Shown: positions 6,432 through 14,031, counted from the first letter of the stretch. The stretch: DNA of 14,542 nucleotides from Clostridiales bacterium UBA7011 (GCA_002449635.1 DJXF01000039.1:1-14542); one strand, 5' to 3'. A program made the numbers and translations. Notes: generated from the letters alone by a model not told the origin.

Positions 6432-7511
6432 ATGAATAAAAAGAATCTGATTGTCGTGTTCGGCGGCGTTTCTTCTGAACATGACATTTCCTGCATTTCG
6501 GCGGCATCCATTCTGCGCAACGCGGACGCGGCGCGCTACGCGATTTATCCGGTCGGCATCACGAAAGAGGGACGCTGGCTGCTGGTCGAATCGGCGGACT
6601 GCGACAGCATTGAGGACGGCAGCTGGGAGACCGGCGGACACACCGTTCCGGCCATGCTCTCGCCCGACCGCGGAACACACGGACTTGTGGTGCTGCGCGA
6701 GAGCGGCACGGAGGTCATTCACGCCGACTGCGTCTTCCCGGTGCTGCACGGCATCGGCGGCGAGGACGGCACGCTGCAGGGCCTGCTCGAGCTGGCGCGC
6801 ATTCCGTATGTCGGACCGGGCGTCGCGGCATCGGCGTGCAGCATGGACAAGAGCCTGACGAAGATCATCGTCGAGCAGGAGGGCGTGCGCCAGGCGGCGT
6901 TCTATCTGGCGCGGCGCGAGGCGTTTGAGCGCGACCGCGCGGCGGTCTGCGAGCAGGCGGAGCGCAGGCTCGGCTCGTATCCCGTGTTTGTCAAGCCGTG
7001 CAGCGAGGGCTCGTCGGTGGGCGTTTCCAAGGCGGCCGACCGCGCATCGCTGGAGCGGGGACTGGAGGAGGCGTTCCGCTACGACGCCAAGGTTCTGGTA
7101 GAGGAATTTATCGACGGACATGAAATTGAGGTCGCCGTGCTCGGCAACAGCGAGCCGACGGCATCGGTTGCGGGCGAAATCGCGCCCAGCGAGGAATTTT
7201 ACACGTTTGAGGCGAAGTACGTGAGCGGCACATCCGGCCTGTACATTCCGGCGCACATCAGCGACAGCGCGATGGAGGAAGTGCGCGCGGCGGCGGTGCG
7301 TGTCTACCGCGCACTCGGCTGCAAGGGGCTTTCCCGCGTCGATTTCTTCTGCACCTATGCGGGGGACGAGATCGTGTTCAATGAGATCAACACGCTGCCG
7401 GGCTTTACCGGCATCAGCATGTATCCCAAGCTGCAGGAATACATGGGACTGAGTTATCCGGCGCTGATTGACCGCCTGATTGCGCTGGCGATGGAGCGGT
7501 TTGATGGATAA
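6432..7511 (+). CDS. ddl: D-alanine--D-alanine ligase
   Basis: A 359-residue ATP-grasp enzyme that makes D-Ala-D-Ala for the peptidoglycan stem peptide. The N-terminal signature VVFGGVSSEHDIS (8-20) contains the D-Ala-binding Glu16. HGIGGEDGTLQG (106-117), VFVKPCSEGSSVGVSK (185-200, with the conserved SSVG serines) and the metal-binding set D304, E318 and N320 in RVDFF / FNEINTLPGFT are present. The omega-loop keeps the AKY motif (Lys262, Tyr263) typical of D-Ala-D-Ala ligases. This argues against a D-Ala-D-Lac or D-Ala-D-Ser vancomycin-resistance ligase. I chose the ATG at 6432 because MNKKNLIVVFGG is the usual start; a 12-residue extension from ATG 6396 has no support. GAGG at 6416-6419 is a weak RBS. 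Its last codons overlap murI by 8 bases. Confidence 0.96.
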   Translation: MNKKNLIVVFGGVSSEHDISCISAASILRNADAARYAIYPVGITKEGRWLLVESADCDSIEDGSWETGGHTVPAMLSPDRGTHGLVVLRESGTEVIHADCVFPVLHGIGGEDGTLQGLLELARIPYVGPGVAASACSMDKSLTKIIVEQEGVRQAAFYLARREAFERDRAAVCEQAERRLGSYPVFVKPCSEGSSVGVSKAADRASLERGLEEAFRYDAKVLVEEFIDGHEIEVAVLGNSEPTASVAGEIAPSEEFYTFEAKYVSGTSGLYIPAHISDSAMEEVRAAAVRVYRALGCKGLSRVDFFCTYAGDEIVFNEINTLPGFTGISMYPKLQEYMGLSYPALIDRLIALAMERFDG

Positions 7512-8319
7512 CAGGGCGATTGGCGTTTTTGATTCCGGCCTGGGCGGACTGACCGCCGTGCGGCAGCTGCACCGCGTCATGCCCGGAGAAGATATCATTT
7601 ATTTCGGCGACACGGGGCGCGTTCCCTACGGCTCGCGCAGCCGCCGGACGATTCTGGAATACACGCGGCAGGATGTCGCGTTTCTCAACAGCCACGACAT
7701 CAAGGCGATTGTCGTGGCGTGCGGCACGGTCAGCTCGGTGGCGCTGGGCGTTGTCAGCACGGAAAACTCCATTCCGATGGTCGGCGTCGTCAAGCCGTCG
7801 TGCTACGCGGCGATGCGCGCGACGAAGAACGGCCGCATCGGCATCATCGGCACAAAGAGCACGATTCGCAGCGGCTCGTACGAGGCCATGCTGCACACGC
7901 TCGACCCGTCGATACATACCATCGCGCGGCCCTGCCCGCTGTTTGTCTCACTCGTGGAAAACGGCAGGTTTTCTGCCGACGACCGCGTCGTTCAGCTTAT
8001 GGTGGAGGAATATCTGGCGGAAATCCGCGATTACGGCGTGGACACGCTCATCATGGGCTGCACGCATTTCCCGCTGCTGCGCGATGCGATTGCCGACTTT
8101 CTCGGCGGCGGCGTGACGCTGATCGATGTGGGCGCGGAGGCGGCGGATTATGTGCGCACCTTCCTCGACCCCGCCGAGCGGCAGCAGGGCACAACCGAGT
8201 ACTATGTATCCGATGATATTGAGAGCTTTGACGAGCACGCCGAAATGTTCCTCGGCGAACCGGCCGGCGTGCACGCGCAGATGGTCGACATCGTGTCGTA
8301 CGGAAAGGAAAGAGGATGA
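7504..8319 (+). CDS. murI: glutamate racemase
   Basis: A 271-residue cytoplasmic, cofactor-independent racemase that makes D-glutamate for peptidoglycan. Seen are IGVFDSGLGGL (6-16, with D10 and S11), YFGDTGRVPYG (33-43), the first catalytic cysteine C73 in VVACGTVSS, and the second, C186, in GCTHFPLL with T187 and H188. In most racemases the residue after the first cysteine is asparagine (ACNT); here it is Gly74. ATG 7504 lies inside the end of ddl (8-base overlap) and GGAG at 7493-7496 is the RBS, so translation is probably coupled. Pairing with ddl places two D-amino-acid steps of wall synthesis together. The protein could have shifted specificity, but the rest of the active site is intact. 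Confidence 0.93.
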   Translation: MDNRAIGVFDSGLGGLTAVRQLHRVMPGEDIIYFGDTGRVPYGSRSRRTILEYTRQDVAFLNSHDIKAIVVACGTVSSVALGVVSTENSIPMVGVVKPSCYAAMRATKNGRIGIIGTKSTIRSGSYEAMLHTLDPSIHTIARPCPLFVSLVENGRFSADDRVVQLMVEEYLAEIRDYGVDTLIMGCTHFPLLRDAIADFLGGGVTLIDVGAEAADYVRTFLDPAERQQGTTEYYVSDDIESFDEHAEMFLGEPAGVHAQMVDIVSYGKERG

Positions 8320-8780
8320 TCGATATGGCGGATGGAACCTCTCTGAAAAAGGACGTTATCATTACCATCGCGAGCCGGCAGGATTTTGAGGGCTGCGAGC
8401 CCGACCGCATTGATCTGATTACGGCGGGACGGCTGTACCGCCGCGGCGGAAAATATTTTGTCTCCTATGAGGAGAGCGAGCTGACCGGCATGGAGGGCAC
8501 GCGCACCACACTCAAGCTGGAGGACCAGCAGGTGACGATGACGCGGACGGGCACCCATCCGGCGCAGATGCTGTTTGCGCGGGACAAGCGCCATGTCGGC
8601 CTGTATCAGACCGAGCTGGGTTCGCTGGCGATTTCCACGCACACCTCCCATCTGGTCAACACGATTGATGAAAACGGCGGCAGTCTCGCCATCGACTACA
8701 CCGTGGAAATTGACTCCAATCTCGCCGGCACGCACCGCTTTGAAATGGCGGTCACGCCGTCGGGCGCACAGAATATGTAA
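8316..8780 (+). CDS. ywiB: DUF1934 family protein, YwiB-like beta-barrel
   Basis: A 154-residue protein (151 if it starts at ATG 8325) of the DUF1934 family, whose B. subtilis member YwiB also lies just upstream of argS. It is predicted to be a small cytoplasmic beta-barrel (lipocalin/calycin-like). Alternating hydrophobic strands are visible throughout: DVIITIASRQ, YFVSYEESELTG with the conserved acidic YEE/TG patch, TTLKLEDQQVTMTRTG, GSLAIDYTVEID. No catalytic motif or membrane segment is seen, and its function is unknown. The ATG at 8316 overlaps the murI stop (ATGA), with AAGGAAAGAGG upstream serving either start. Its conserved link to argS and, here, to murI suggests a housekeeping role, but that is inference. 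Confidence 0.88.
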   Translation: MIDMADGTSLKKDVIITIASRQDFEGCEPDRIDLITAGRLYRRGGKYFVSYEESELTGMEGTRTTLKLEDQQVTMTRTGTHPAQMLFARDKRHVGLYQTELGSLAISTHTSHLVNTIDENGGSLAIDYTVEIDSNLAGTHRFEMAVTPSGAQNM

Positions 8781-8789
8781 CACACATCC

Positions 8790-8835
8790 GCGGGCGGGGG
8801 GCATCTTCCGCCCGCTTCCGGCGCAGGGCTGCGCC
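8790..8835 (+). other. two adjacent G+C-rich hairpins between ywiB and argS
   Basis: GCGGGCGG (8790-8797) pairs with CCGCCCGC (8808-8815) as a perfect 8-bp stem, followed directly by GCGCAG/CTGCGC (8821-8826 with 8829-8834). There is no T-tract, so termination is unlikely. They may act as an mRNA processing or stability element that sets argS output apart from the upstream genes. The 81-base gap is too short for a T-box leader. Confidence 0.45.
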
Positions 8836-8861
8836 GCACAACGGACAGAAAGGCAGATTGT

Positions 8862-10550
8862 ATGAATGTAATCGAACAGGCGAAGAAGCAGGCGGCACAG
8901 GCGGTTTGGAATGCCTACCGCGCAGCGGCGGCTGCGGGAGACCTGCCGGAGGGCGATGTGCCGGCGGTCGCCGTAGAAATTCCGAAGGACACGAAAAACG
9001 GCGATTACGCCTCTTCGTTTGCCATGCAGTGCGCGCGTGCGCTGCACATGGCGCCGCGCAAAATCGCGGAGGCGCTGACCGCGCACATTGCGCTCGACGG
9101 CACCTATTTTGACAGCATTGATATCGCCGGCCCCGGTTTTCTGAATTTTCATCTCGGCAGAAAATGGTATGCCGATGCGATTGCGCTCGTCGCCGAAATG
9201 GGCACGGATTACGGCCGCAGCAAGGCGGAGCATCCGGAAAAGATCATGGTGGAATTTGTCTCCGCCAATCCGACCGGCCCGATGCACATGGGCAACGCCC
9301 GCGGCGGCGTGCTCGGCGACTGCCTGTCGGAGGTGCTCAGCTGGGCAGGTCACGACGTGACCCGCGAATTTTATATCAACGACGCCGGCAATCAGGTGGA
9401 CAAATTCGCGCACTCGGTCGAGGGCCGCTACATCCAGCAGCTCAGGGGCGAGGACGCCATTGTGTTTGACGAGAGCTGGTATCAGGGCAGCGACATCCGC
9501 GAGCTGGCGGCCGATCTGGTCAGACTGCACGGAGACAGCCTGCTCGAGCTGGACGGGGAGGAGCGCCGCCGCCGCATCGTGGAATACGGCCTGCCGACCA
9601 ACATCGCACGCATGCAGCGCGATCTGGAGCGGTATAAAATTCATTATGACGTGTGGTTCCGCGAGAGCGGCCTGCACGATTCCGGCTTTGTCAAGGAGAC
9701 GGTCGACCTGCTCACCGCAAAGGGCGCGACCTATGAAAAGGAGGGCGCGCTGTGGCTGCGCTCGACCGATTTCGGCTGCGACAAGGACGATGTTCTGCGC
9801 CGTGCGAACGGTTTTTACACCTATTTTGCGGCGGACATCGCCTATCACCGCAACAAATTCGAGGTGCGCGGCTTTGACCGCGTCATCAACATCTGGGGCG
9901 CGGACCATCACGGCCATGTGCTGCGCCTGAAGAGCGCGCTCGATGCCATCGGACTGGACGGCTCGAACCGCCTGGAAATCGTTCTGATGCAGCTTGTGCG
10001 CATGATGCAGGACGGCGAGGTCGTCCGCATGTCCAAGCGCACGGGCAAGTCGCTCACGCTGTCCGATCTTCTGGACGAGATTCCGGTGGATGCCGCGCGG
10101 TTCTTCTTCAACTCGCGTGCGGCGGAGACCCAGATGGAATTTGACCTCGACCTCGCGGTGCGGCAGGACAGCGAAAATCCGCTGTACTACTGCCAGTATG
10201 CGCACGCGCGCATCTGCAGCCTGCTGCGCAAGATGCAGGAGGAGGGCATTGCCGTGCCGGAGCGCGCGGACCTGACCGTTCTGAACGAGGCGGAGGAGCT
10301 TGCGCTGGTCAAGCAGATCAGCCTGCTGCCGGAGGAAATCCGTCTGGCGGCAGAGGAGCGCGATCCGTCACGCCTGAACAAATACGCCGCCGCGCTGTGC
10401 GCGCAGTTCCACCGCTTTTACAATGCCTGCCGCATCAAGGAAGCGGACGAAACCGTGCGCGATGCACGCCTTGTGCTGTGCCGTGCCGCGCGTCAGACCA
10501 TCTACAATGTGTTGAACATCATCGGTGTGGAAGCACCGGAGCATATGTAA
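8862..10550 (+). CDS. argS: arginyl-tRNA synthetase
   Basis: A 562-residue class Ia synthetase that charges tRNA-Arg. It has an N-terminal Add1-like domain (1-110), then the catalytic Rossmann core with FVSANPTGPMHMGNARGGV (132-150), in which HMGN is the HIGH-motif variant typical of ArgRS. FYINDAGNQVDKF (170-182) and WGADHHGHVLR (345-355) follow. RMSKRTGK (389-396) stands in the KMSKS position. The C-terminal DALR anticodon-binding domain (about 440-562) opens with YYCQYAHARICSLL and ends in the familiar LNIIGVEAPEHM. Length is normal for bacterial ArgRS. The ATG at 8862 is preceded by AAAGG (about 8850). It is probably co-transcribed with ywiB upstream and the MetH-like gene downstream (28-base gap). 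Confidence 0.97.
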   Translation: MNVIEQAKKQAAQAVWNAYRAAAAAGDLPEGDVPAVAVEIPKDTKNGDYASSFAMQCARALHMAPRKIAEALTAHIALDGTYFDSIDIAGPGFLNFHLGRKWYADAIALVAEMGTDYGRSKAEHPEKIMVEFVSANPTGPMHMGNARGGVLGDCLSEVLSWAGHDVTREFYINDAGNQVDKFAHSVEGRYIQQLRGEDAIVFDESWYQGSDIRELAADLVRLHGDSLLELDGEERRRRIVEYGLPTNIARMQRDLERYKIHYDVWFRESGLHDSGFVKETVDLLTAKGATYEKEGALWLRSTDFGCDKDDVLRRANGFYTYFAADIAYHRNKFEVRGFDRVINIWGADHHGHVLRLKSALDAIGLDGSNRLEIVLMQLVRMMQDGEVVRMSKRTGKSLTLSDLLDEIPVDAARFFFNSRAAETQMEFDLDLAVRQDSENPLYYCQYAHARICSLLRKMQEEGIAVPERADLTVLNEAEELALVKQISLLPEEIRLAAEERDPSRLNKYAAALCAQFHRFYNACRIKEADETVRDARLVLCRAARQTIYNVLNIIGVEAPEHM

Positions 10551-10578
10551 TGCGCCTTCGGAGGGCGAAAGGAGAGCT

Positions 10579-11613
10579 ATGGAACCCGTTCCTTTATGCA
10601 AAGGGGAAATCATCTGGACCATCGAGCGGCCGCAGCAGATGATGTCGGTCGACTGGAAGCGCTGCCCCGCCGCGGCGGTCGTCGTGCCGGACATCACGAG
10701 CATTGACACGGCAAAGCGCTTTGCCGGCAGCCGTCCGGTCGGCGTGTGCATCAACGCGGACGGCTGGAATCCGGAGGAGGACATCGGTGCGAAGTGGCCG
10801 TCGGAGCGGCTGATCGGCCGGTTCCGCAACGTTGCGCGCCGCGCGGCGCACGAAAAGGCGGATTTTGTCTATCTCCGCATGCGGCAGAACCTGCATGTCC
10901 TGCGCGCCGCCGTGCTCGCCGTGACCGATCAGTCGGGACTGGGCATTCTGGCCGAGCTGCCGGTGGACGCGGACGGACGCACGCCGGACGGGTCATCCGC
11001 CATGGCGGTCATGGGCATTTTGCAGCGCATCGGCGTGGCCGGCGTGATTCTTTCCGGCGAGCCGGAGGAGGTCGACGATGTCGTGGCGGAGCTTGCCCCG
11101 CATGCCGCCATTGCGCTCGGCGTGTCGGCCGAACCGGAGGAAATGCACCGCATGCGGCAGCTGCCGAGCGTGGAATATTACCAAACGGCGGAGCCGGAGC
11201 AGATTGACCGCCTGCTGCGCGCCATTCCGCCGCTCAGCCTCAGCCATGAGCCGGATGCGGATGACGACTATATTCTGGCGCCCGTCGGCCAGCACGCGCA
11301 CTTTGTCGACGCGACCATTGATATTTCCGACCCGATTGATCTGGAGGATCATTTCGGAGAGACGCTGCTCGAGCTGGAGGACCGGTGGTCGGGCGCGCTC
11401 AAGCTGGAAATCAGCACGGCGGAGGATGTGCATCTGCTCGCCGAGGGCGAATATATGATTAACCGGCCGGTCTGTCTCGCCGCGGAAAATCCGGAGCTGC
11501 TGGAGCAGGCGCTGATTGTGTTCGACGGCATTGCGCTGTATGACGGGACGTGGGAGCTGGATGCCGAAACGCTGGAATATTTCCGCCGGCATTACGGCAT
11601 GGTTGCACTGTGA
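10579..11613 (+). CDS. degenerate homocysteine-methyltransferase/pterin-domain-like protein, function unknown
   Basis: 344 residues. I read it as a shrunken relative of the N-terminal half of MetH. Residues 53-185 follow the homocysteine-binding barrel: PVGVCINADGW at the GDIGPTG position, HEKADFVYLR where MetH has AGADLILIET, AAVLAVTDQSGLGIL, then DADGRTPDGSSAMAV matching DGRTLTGTDP. The part after about 230 follows a partial pterin-binding barrel (INRPVCLAAENPELLEQAL like LPLQIDSSDPEALEAAL). The zinc ligands are missing: VILSG replaces GINCS at about 156-160, and there is no GGCC motif. Cobalamin domains are absent. It is therefore unlikely to be a working methionine synthase. The start is ATG 10579 with AAAGGAG (10568-10574); upstream in-frame starts lie within argS. 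The reading frame is open and has codon use like its neighbours, so it is a maintained gene and not debris. Confidence 0.7.
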   Translation: MEPVPLCKGEIIWTIERPQQMMSVDWKRCPAAAVVVPDITSIDTAKRFAGSRPVGVCINADGWNPEEDIGAKWPSERLIGRFRNVARRAAHEKADFVYLRMRQNLHVLRAAVLAVTDQSGLGILAELPVDADGRTPDGSSAMAVMGILQRIGVAGVILSGEPEEVDDVVAELAPHAAIALGVSAEPEEMHRMRQLPSVEYYQTAEPEQIDRLLRAIPPLSLSHEPDADDDYILAPVGQHAHFVDATIDISDPIDLEDHFGETLLELEDRWSGALKLEISTAEDVHLLAEGEYMINRPVCLAAENPELLEQALIVFDGIALYDGTWELDAETLEYFRRHYGMVAL

Positions 11614-11623
11614 ACTGGATATC

Positions 11624-11657
11624 GAAGCGCACGGCGGAGGGGTTCTGCCGGCGCTTC
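11624..11657 (+). terminator. strong intercistronic hairpin, possible attenuator before prmA
   Basis: GAAGCGC (11624-11630) pairs with GCGCTTC (11651-11657), and CGGC (11632-11635) with GCCG (11647-11650), giving an 11-bp stem with one bulged A and an 11-nt loop. Only TTT follows, so it is at best a leaky terminator. It may partly separate prmA from the upstream genes. Confidence 0.4.
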
Positions 11658-11685
11658 TTTGCTGTTGGATAAAGGAGGACTTTGG

Positions 11686-12654
11686 GTGGAAAACTGGACA
11701 GAGGTGACAATCTGGACATCCGCCGCGGGCATTGACGCGGTGACCGGCATGCTGATGGATCTCGGCATCGACGGATTTGTCATCGAGGACGCGCAGGATT
11801 TTGCGGATTTTCTGCAGGATACCGAGCTGTACTGGGACTATGTGGACGAGGATCTCGCAAAGCAGAAGAGCAGCGCGGAAACCAATGTGAAAATCTATAT
11901 CGAGGACAGTCCGGCGGGAGCGGAGCTTCTCGCACAGGTGCACGCGGGCCTGCGCGCGCTGCGCGACCGCGATGCGGAGCACGCGTTCGGACGGTGTGCC
12001 GCGGAGCTGGCATCCATCCGGCAGGAGGACTGGGAAAACAACTGGAAGCAGTATTTTAAGCCGTTCTGCGTCGGCAAAACCTTCCTCATCAAGCCGTCGT
12101 GGGAGACGGTGGACGAGCCGCAGGACGGACGGCGCATTCTGGAAATCGACCCGTCCTCGAGCTTCGGAACGGGCACGCACAACACCACACAGCTGTGCAT
12201 CTGCGAGCTGGAGTCGCTCGTGCGCGGCGGAGAGCGCCTGCTCGACATGGGCTGCGGCAGCGGCATTCTGTCGGTGGCGGCGCATATGCTCGGCGCGGCG
12301 GACATCACGGCGGTGGATATCGACGCAAATGCCGCGCGCATCGCGGCGGAAAACGCGGAGAAAAACGGGTTCGCCCTGCGCACCTTTGTCGGCGACGTCA
12401 TCGGCGACCGCGCACTGTCCGAACAGATCGGCGGAGCATATGATATCATTGCGGCGAATATCGTGGCGGATGTCATCATGGGCATGCGCGAAATTCTGCG
12501 CGATAAGCTCAAGCGGGACGGCACGCTCATCGTATCCGGCATTCTGGAGACGCGGGCGGATGAGGTGCAGCAGTCGCTGCTGGAGGCGGGCTTTGTGCTC
12601 GGGCGGCGCACGCAGTCGGGCGACTGGGTCGCCATGACCCTGCGCCGGGGGTAA
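11686..12654 (+). CDS. prmA: ribosomal protein L11 methyltransferase
   Basis: A 322-residue SAM-dependent enzyme that methylates ribosomal protein L11 at lysines and the N-terminus. An N-terminal L11-recognition domain (1-about 110) is followed by the EDWENNWKQYFKP linker (114-126), a characteristic PrmA segment. The Rossmann methyltransferase domain then has FGTGTHNTTQLC (160-171), motif I LLDMGCGSGILSVAA (185-199), the acidic ribose-binding VDIDANAARIA and the catalytic-loop ANIVADVI. The turn before FGTGTH reads DPSSS, where most PrmA proteins have DPGMA or DPGLA. I chose GTG 11686 because a full AAAGGAGG (11671-11678) precedes it by 7 bases; the in-frame TTG further upstream lies before the SD. 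The stop is 19 bases from the next gene. Confidence 0.95.
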   Translation: MENWTEVTIWTSAAGIDAVTGMLMDLGIDGFVIEDAQDFADFLQDTELYWDYVDEDLAKQKSSAETNVKIYIEDSPAGAELLAQVHAGLRALRDRDAEHAFGRCAAELASIRQEDWENNWKQYFKPFCVGKTFLIKPSWETVDEPQDGRRILEIDPSSSFGTGTHNTTQLCICELESLVRGGERLLDMGCGSGILSVAAHMLGAADITAVDIDANAARIAAENAEKNGFALRTFVGDVIGDRALSEQIGGAYDIIAANIVADVIMGMREILRDKLKRDGTLIVSGILETRADEVQQSLLEAGFVLGRRTQSGDWVAMTLRRG

Positions 12655-12673
12655 ACGGAAACGGAGGGCAGTC

Positions 12674-13729
12674 ATGCAGGCCATTGAAAAAAAGATCATA
12701 CTGGTTGTGCTGATTGCCGCCGTGTTCGCGGGACTGTGGCGGCTCAAGGCGCCGGAGCAGGAGGAGGTTTCGCTCGCGCAGACCAGCCTGGAGGCGGCGG
12801 ATGAGCTGATGTCGGCACATGCGGACGGCCGCGACTCGCTGCTGTTTTACAGTCCGGATATCGACGAAAAACAGGTGTATCACCTGCTTCAGGCGCAGAA
12901 TCCGTATCTTTCCACGCTGGAAACGGCCTCCTACCGCAACGGAAACCTCAAGCTGACCTATCAGGTGCAGGGGGAGCGCGGGCAGAAGAAGGGACTGGAG
13001 GAGGCACGCCGGGCGGGTGCGCGGGCAGCGGCGAAGGAGACGAGCATCACCGGCCGGCTGCGCGCCGTGCACGACACGCTCATCCGCAGCACGGTGTATG
13101 CGGAGGACAGCGGCGACCGCGTGCAGACCGCCGCGGGAGCGCTCGAGGACGGGCGCGCGGTGTGCGCCGGCTATGCGCGCGCCTTTCAGGCGATGTGTGA
13201 CGGCGCGGGCATTGATGTGTACTACGTCGAGGACGACGACATGACGCACGCGTGGAATGTTGTGCGCCTGTACGGCGAGACGTGCTTCATCGACTGCACC
13301 TATGACGACCCGGTGCCCGATCAGGGCGCGCGCGTCAGCCGCGACTATTTTCTGTGCCCGGCGGAGAAACTGCGCGCCTCGCACAGCTGGAATGAGCGCC
13401 TGTACGAGCAGTTTCTCGACAGCCGCTATCCCGCGGATTTTGCCTATATTCAGCGCATGCAGGATCTGGAGCTGGCGGACGACGGGCTGCGCGCGGCGGA
13501 TACGGAGCAGCCCGCCGCACAGAAGGAGCTGGACGCGCTCAACCGCCGGCTGGGCACGACCGTGGCGAGGTCGGTCGCACGGGACGGGCAGCGGCCGATG
13601 ACGCGCGGGGAGCTGTACCGGCTGGGCTATGAGGCGCTGTGGGAGGACGTCGGCGGACAGCGCCGCATCGAAAAGCTGATTGACGATTATATCGTGCCGC
13701 CGTTTCCGGCGCGCCGCATGGGGTTCTGA
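12674..13729 (+). CDS. membrane-anchored transglutaminase-like (Tgase superfamily) protein
   Basis: 351 residues with a short N-terminal hydrophobic segment (8-22, IILVVLIAAVFAGLW) after two lysines, which acts as a membrane anchor or uncleaved signal. There is no lipobox cysteine, so the rest should face outside. The transglutaminase-like core is at about 125-215. GRAVCAGYARAFQAMC holds the putative nucleophile Cys164. THAWNVV holds His192. FIDCTYDDP holds Asp207. Together they form the Cys-His-Asp triad of the superfamily. Bacterial members are often peptidases or peptidoglycan-related enzymes; the substrate here is unknown. A charged, partly helical C-terminal tail of about 130 residues follows. 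ATG 12674 has GGAGG at 12663-12667 and lies 19 bases after prmA, so it is probably last in that transcript. I find no clear terminator before the tRNA promoter. Confidence 0.82.
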   Translation: MQAIEKKIILVVLIAAVFAGLWRLKAPEQEEVSLAQTSLEAADELMSAHADGRDSLLFYSPDIDEKQVYHLLQAQNPYLSTLETASYRNGNLKLTYQVQGERGQKKGLEEARRAGARAAAKETSITGRLRAVHDTLIRSTVYAEDSGDRVQTAAGALEDGRAVCAGYARAFQAMCDGAGIDVYYVEDDDMTHAWNVVRLYGETCFIDCTYDDPVPDQGARVSRDYFLCPAEKLRASHSWNERLYEQFLDSRYPADFAYIQRMQDLELADDGLRAADTEQPAAQKELDALNRRLGTTVARSVARDGQRPMTRGELYRLGYEALWEDVGGQRRIEKLIDDYIVPPFPARRMGF

Positions 13730-13791
13730 CCGGCAGCTGTCGTTCCGGCGGCGAACATTTGCGAAAAACAGAAACTTTTTTGAAAAAACTG

Positions 13792-13820
13792 TTGACAATT
13801 TGCGCGCCGCGCGATATAAT
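13792..13820 (+). promoter_or_regulatory. near-consensus promoter of the tRNA cluster
   Basis: TTGACA (13792-13797), 17 bp, TATAAT (13815-13820): both hexamers match the consensus. An A/T-rich stretch (13761-13790) lies upstream. The start is near 13827, about 45 nt before the first tRNA. Confidence 0.9.
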
Positions 13821-13871
13821 AACTTTCGTCATCTGGCGAGGGACGAATTCCTTCGGAGAGGGCGGCGATAT

Positions 13872-13948
13872 GGCGGTATAGCTTAGTTGGCTAGAGCGTC
13901 CGGTTCATACCCGGAAGGTCATTGGTTCAAGTCCAATTACCGCTACCA
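13872..13948 (+). tRNA. tRNA-Met (CAT), elongator type
   Basis: A complete 77-nt cloverleaf. The acceptor GGCGGTA pairs with TACCGCT (G1-U72 wobble, as in Bacillus elongator tRNA-Met). The D-stem is GCTT/GAGC, and the anticodon stem TCCGG/CCGGA surrounds TTCATAC. The T-stem ATTGG/CCAAT has loop TTCAAGT. The discriminator is A and CCA is encoded. It lacks the GGG/CCC anticodon stem of initiator tRNA. A CAT-reading tRNA-Ile2 is the less likely alternative. Confidence 0.93.
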
Positions 13949-13952
13949 TTTC

Positions 13953-14027
13953 GGCCCGTTGGTCAAAGGGTTAAGACACCGCCCTTTCACGGCGGTAATA
14001 CGAGTTCGAATCTCGTACGGGTCACCA
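13953..14027 (+). tRNA. tRNA-Glu (TTC)
   Basis: A 75-nt cloverleaf. The acceptor GGCCCGT pairs with ACGGGTC, the anticodon loop CTTTCAC sits on a CCGCC/GGCGG stem, and the T-arm ACGAGTTCGAATCTCGT is intact. CCA is encoded. It starts 4 bases after the tRNA-Met CCA. Confidence 0.96.
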
Positions 14028-14031
14028 CCTT

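Noticed and set aside
6432..7511. Vancomycin-resistance-type D-Ala-D-Lac/D-Ser ligase
   Set aside because: The AKY omega-loop motif and the linkage to murI fit a housekeeping Ddl, and no vanH/vanX/vanT neighbours are present.
8781..8861. T-box riboswitch ahead of argS
   Set aside because: The gap is 81 bp, there is no T-box sequence (TGGNACCGCG-like), and there is no terminator/antiterminator pair.
8202..10205. 667-residue minus-strand open frame across argS
   Set aside because: It is the antisense shadow of ArgRS; no family motif is seen in it.
10993..12747. 584-residue minus-strand open frame across the MetH-like gene and prmA
   Set aside because: It is a shadow of two real genes, with no RBS or recognisable motif.
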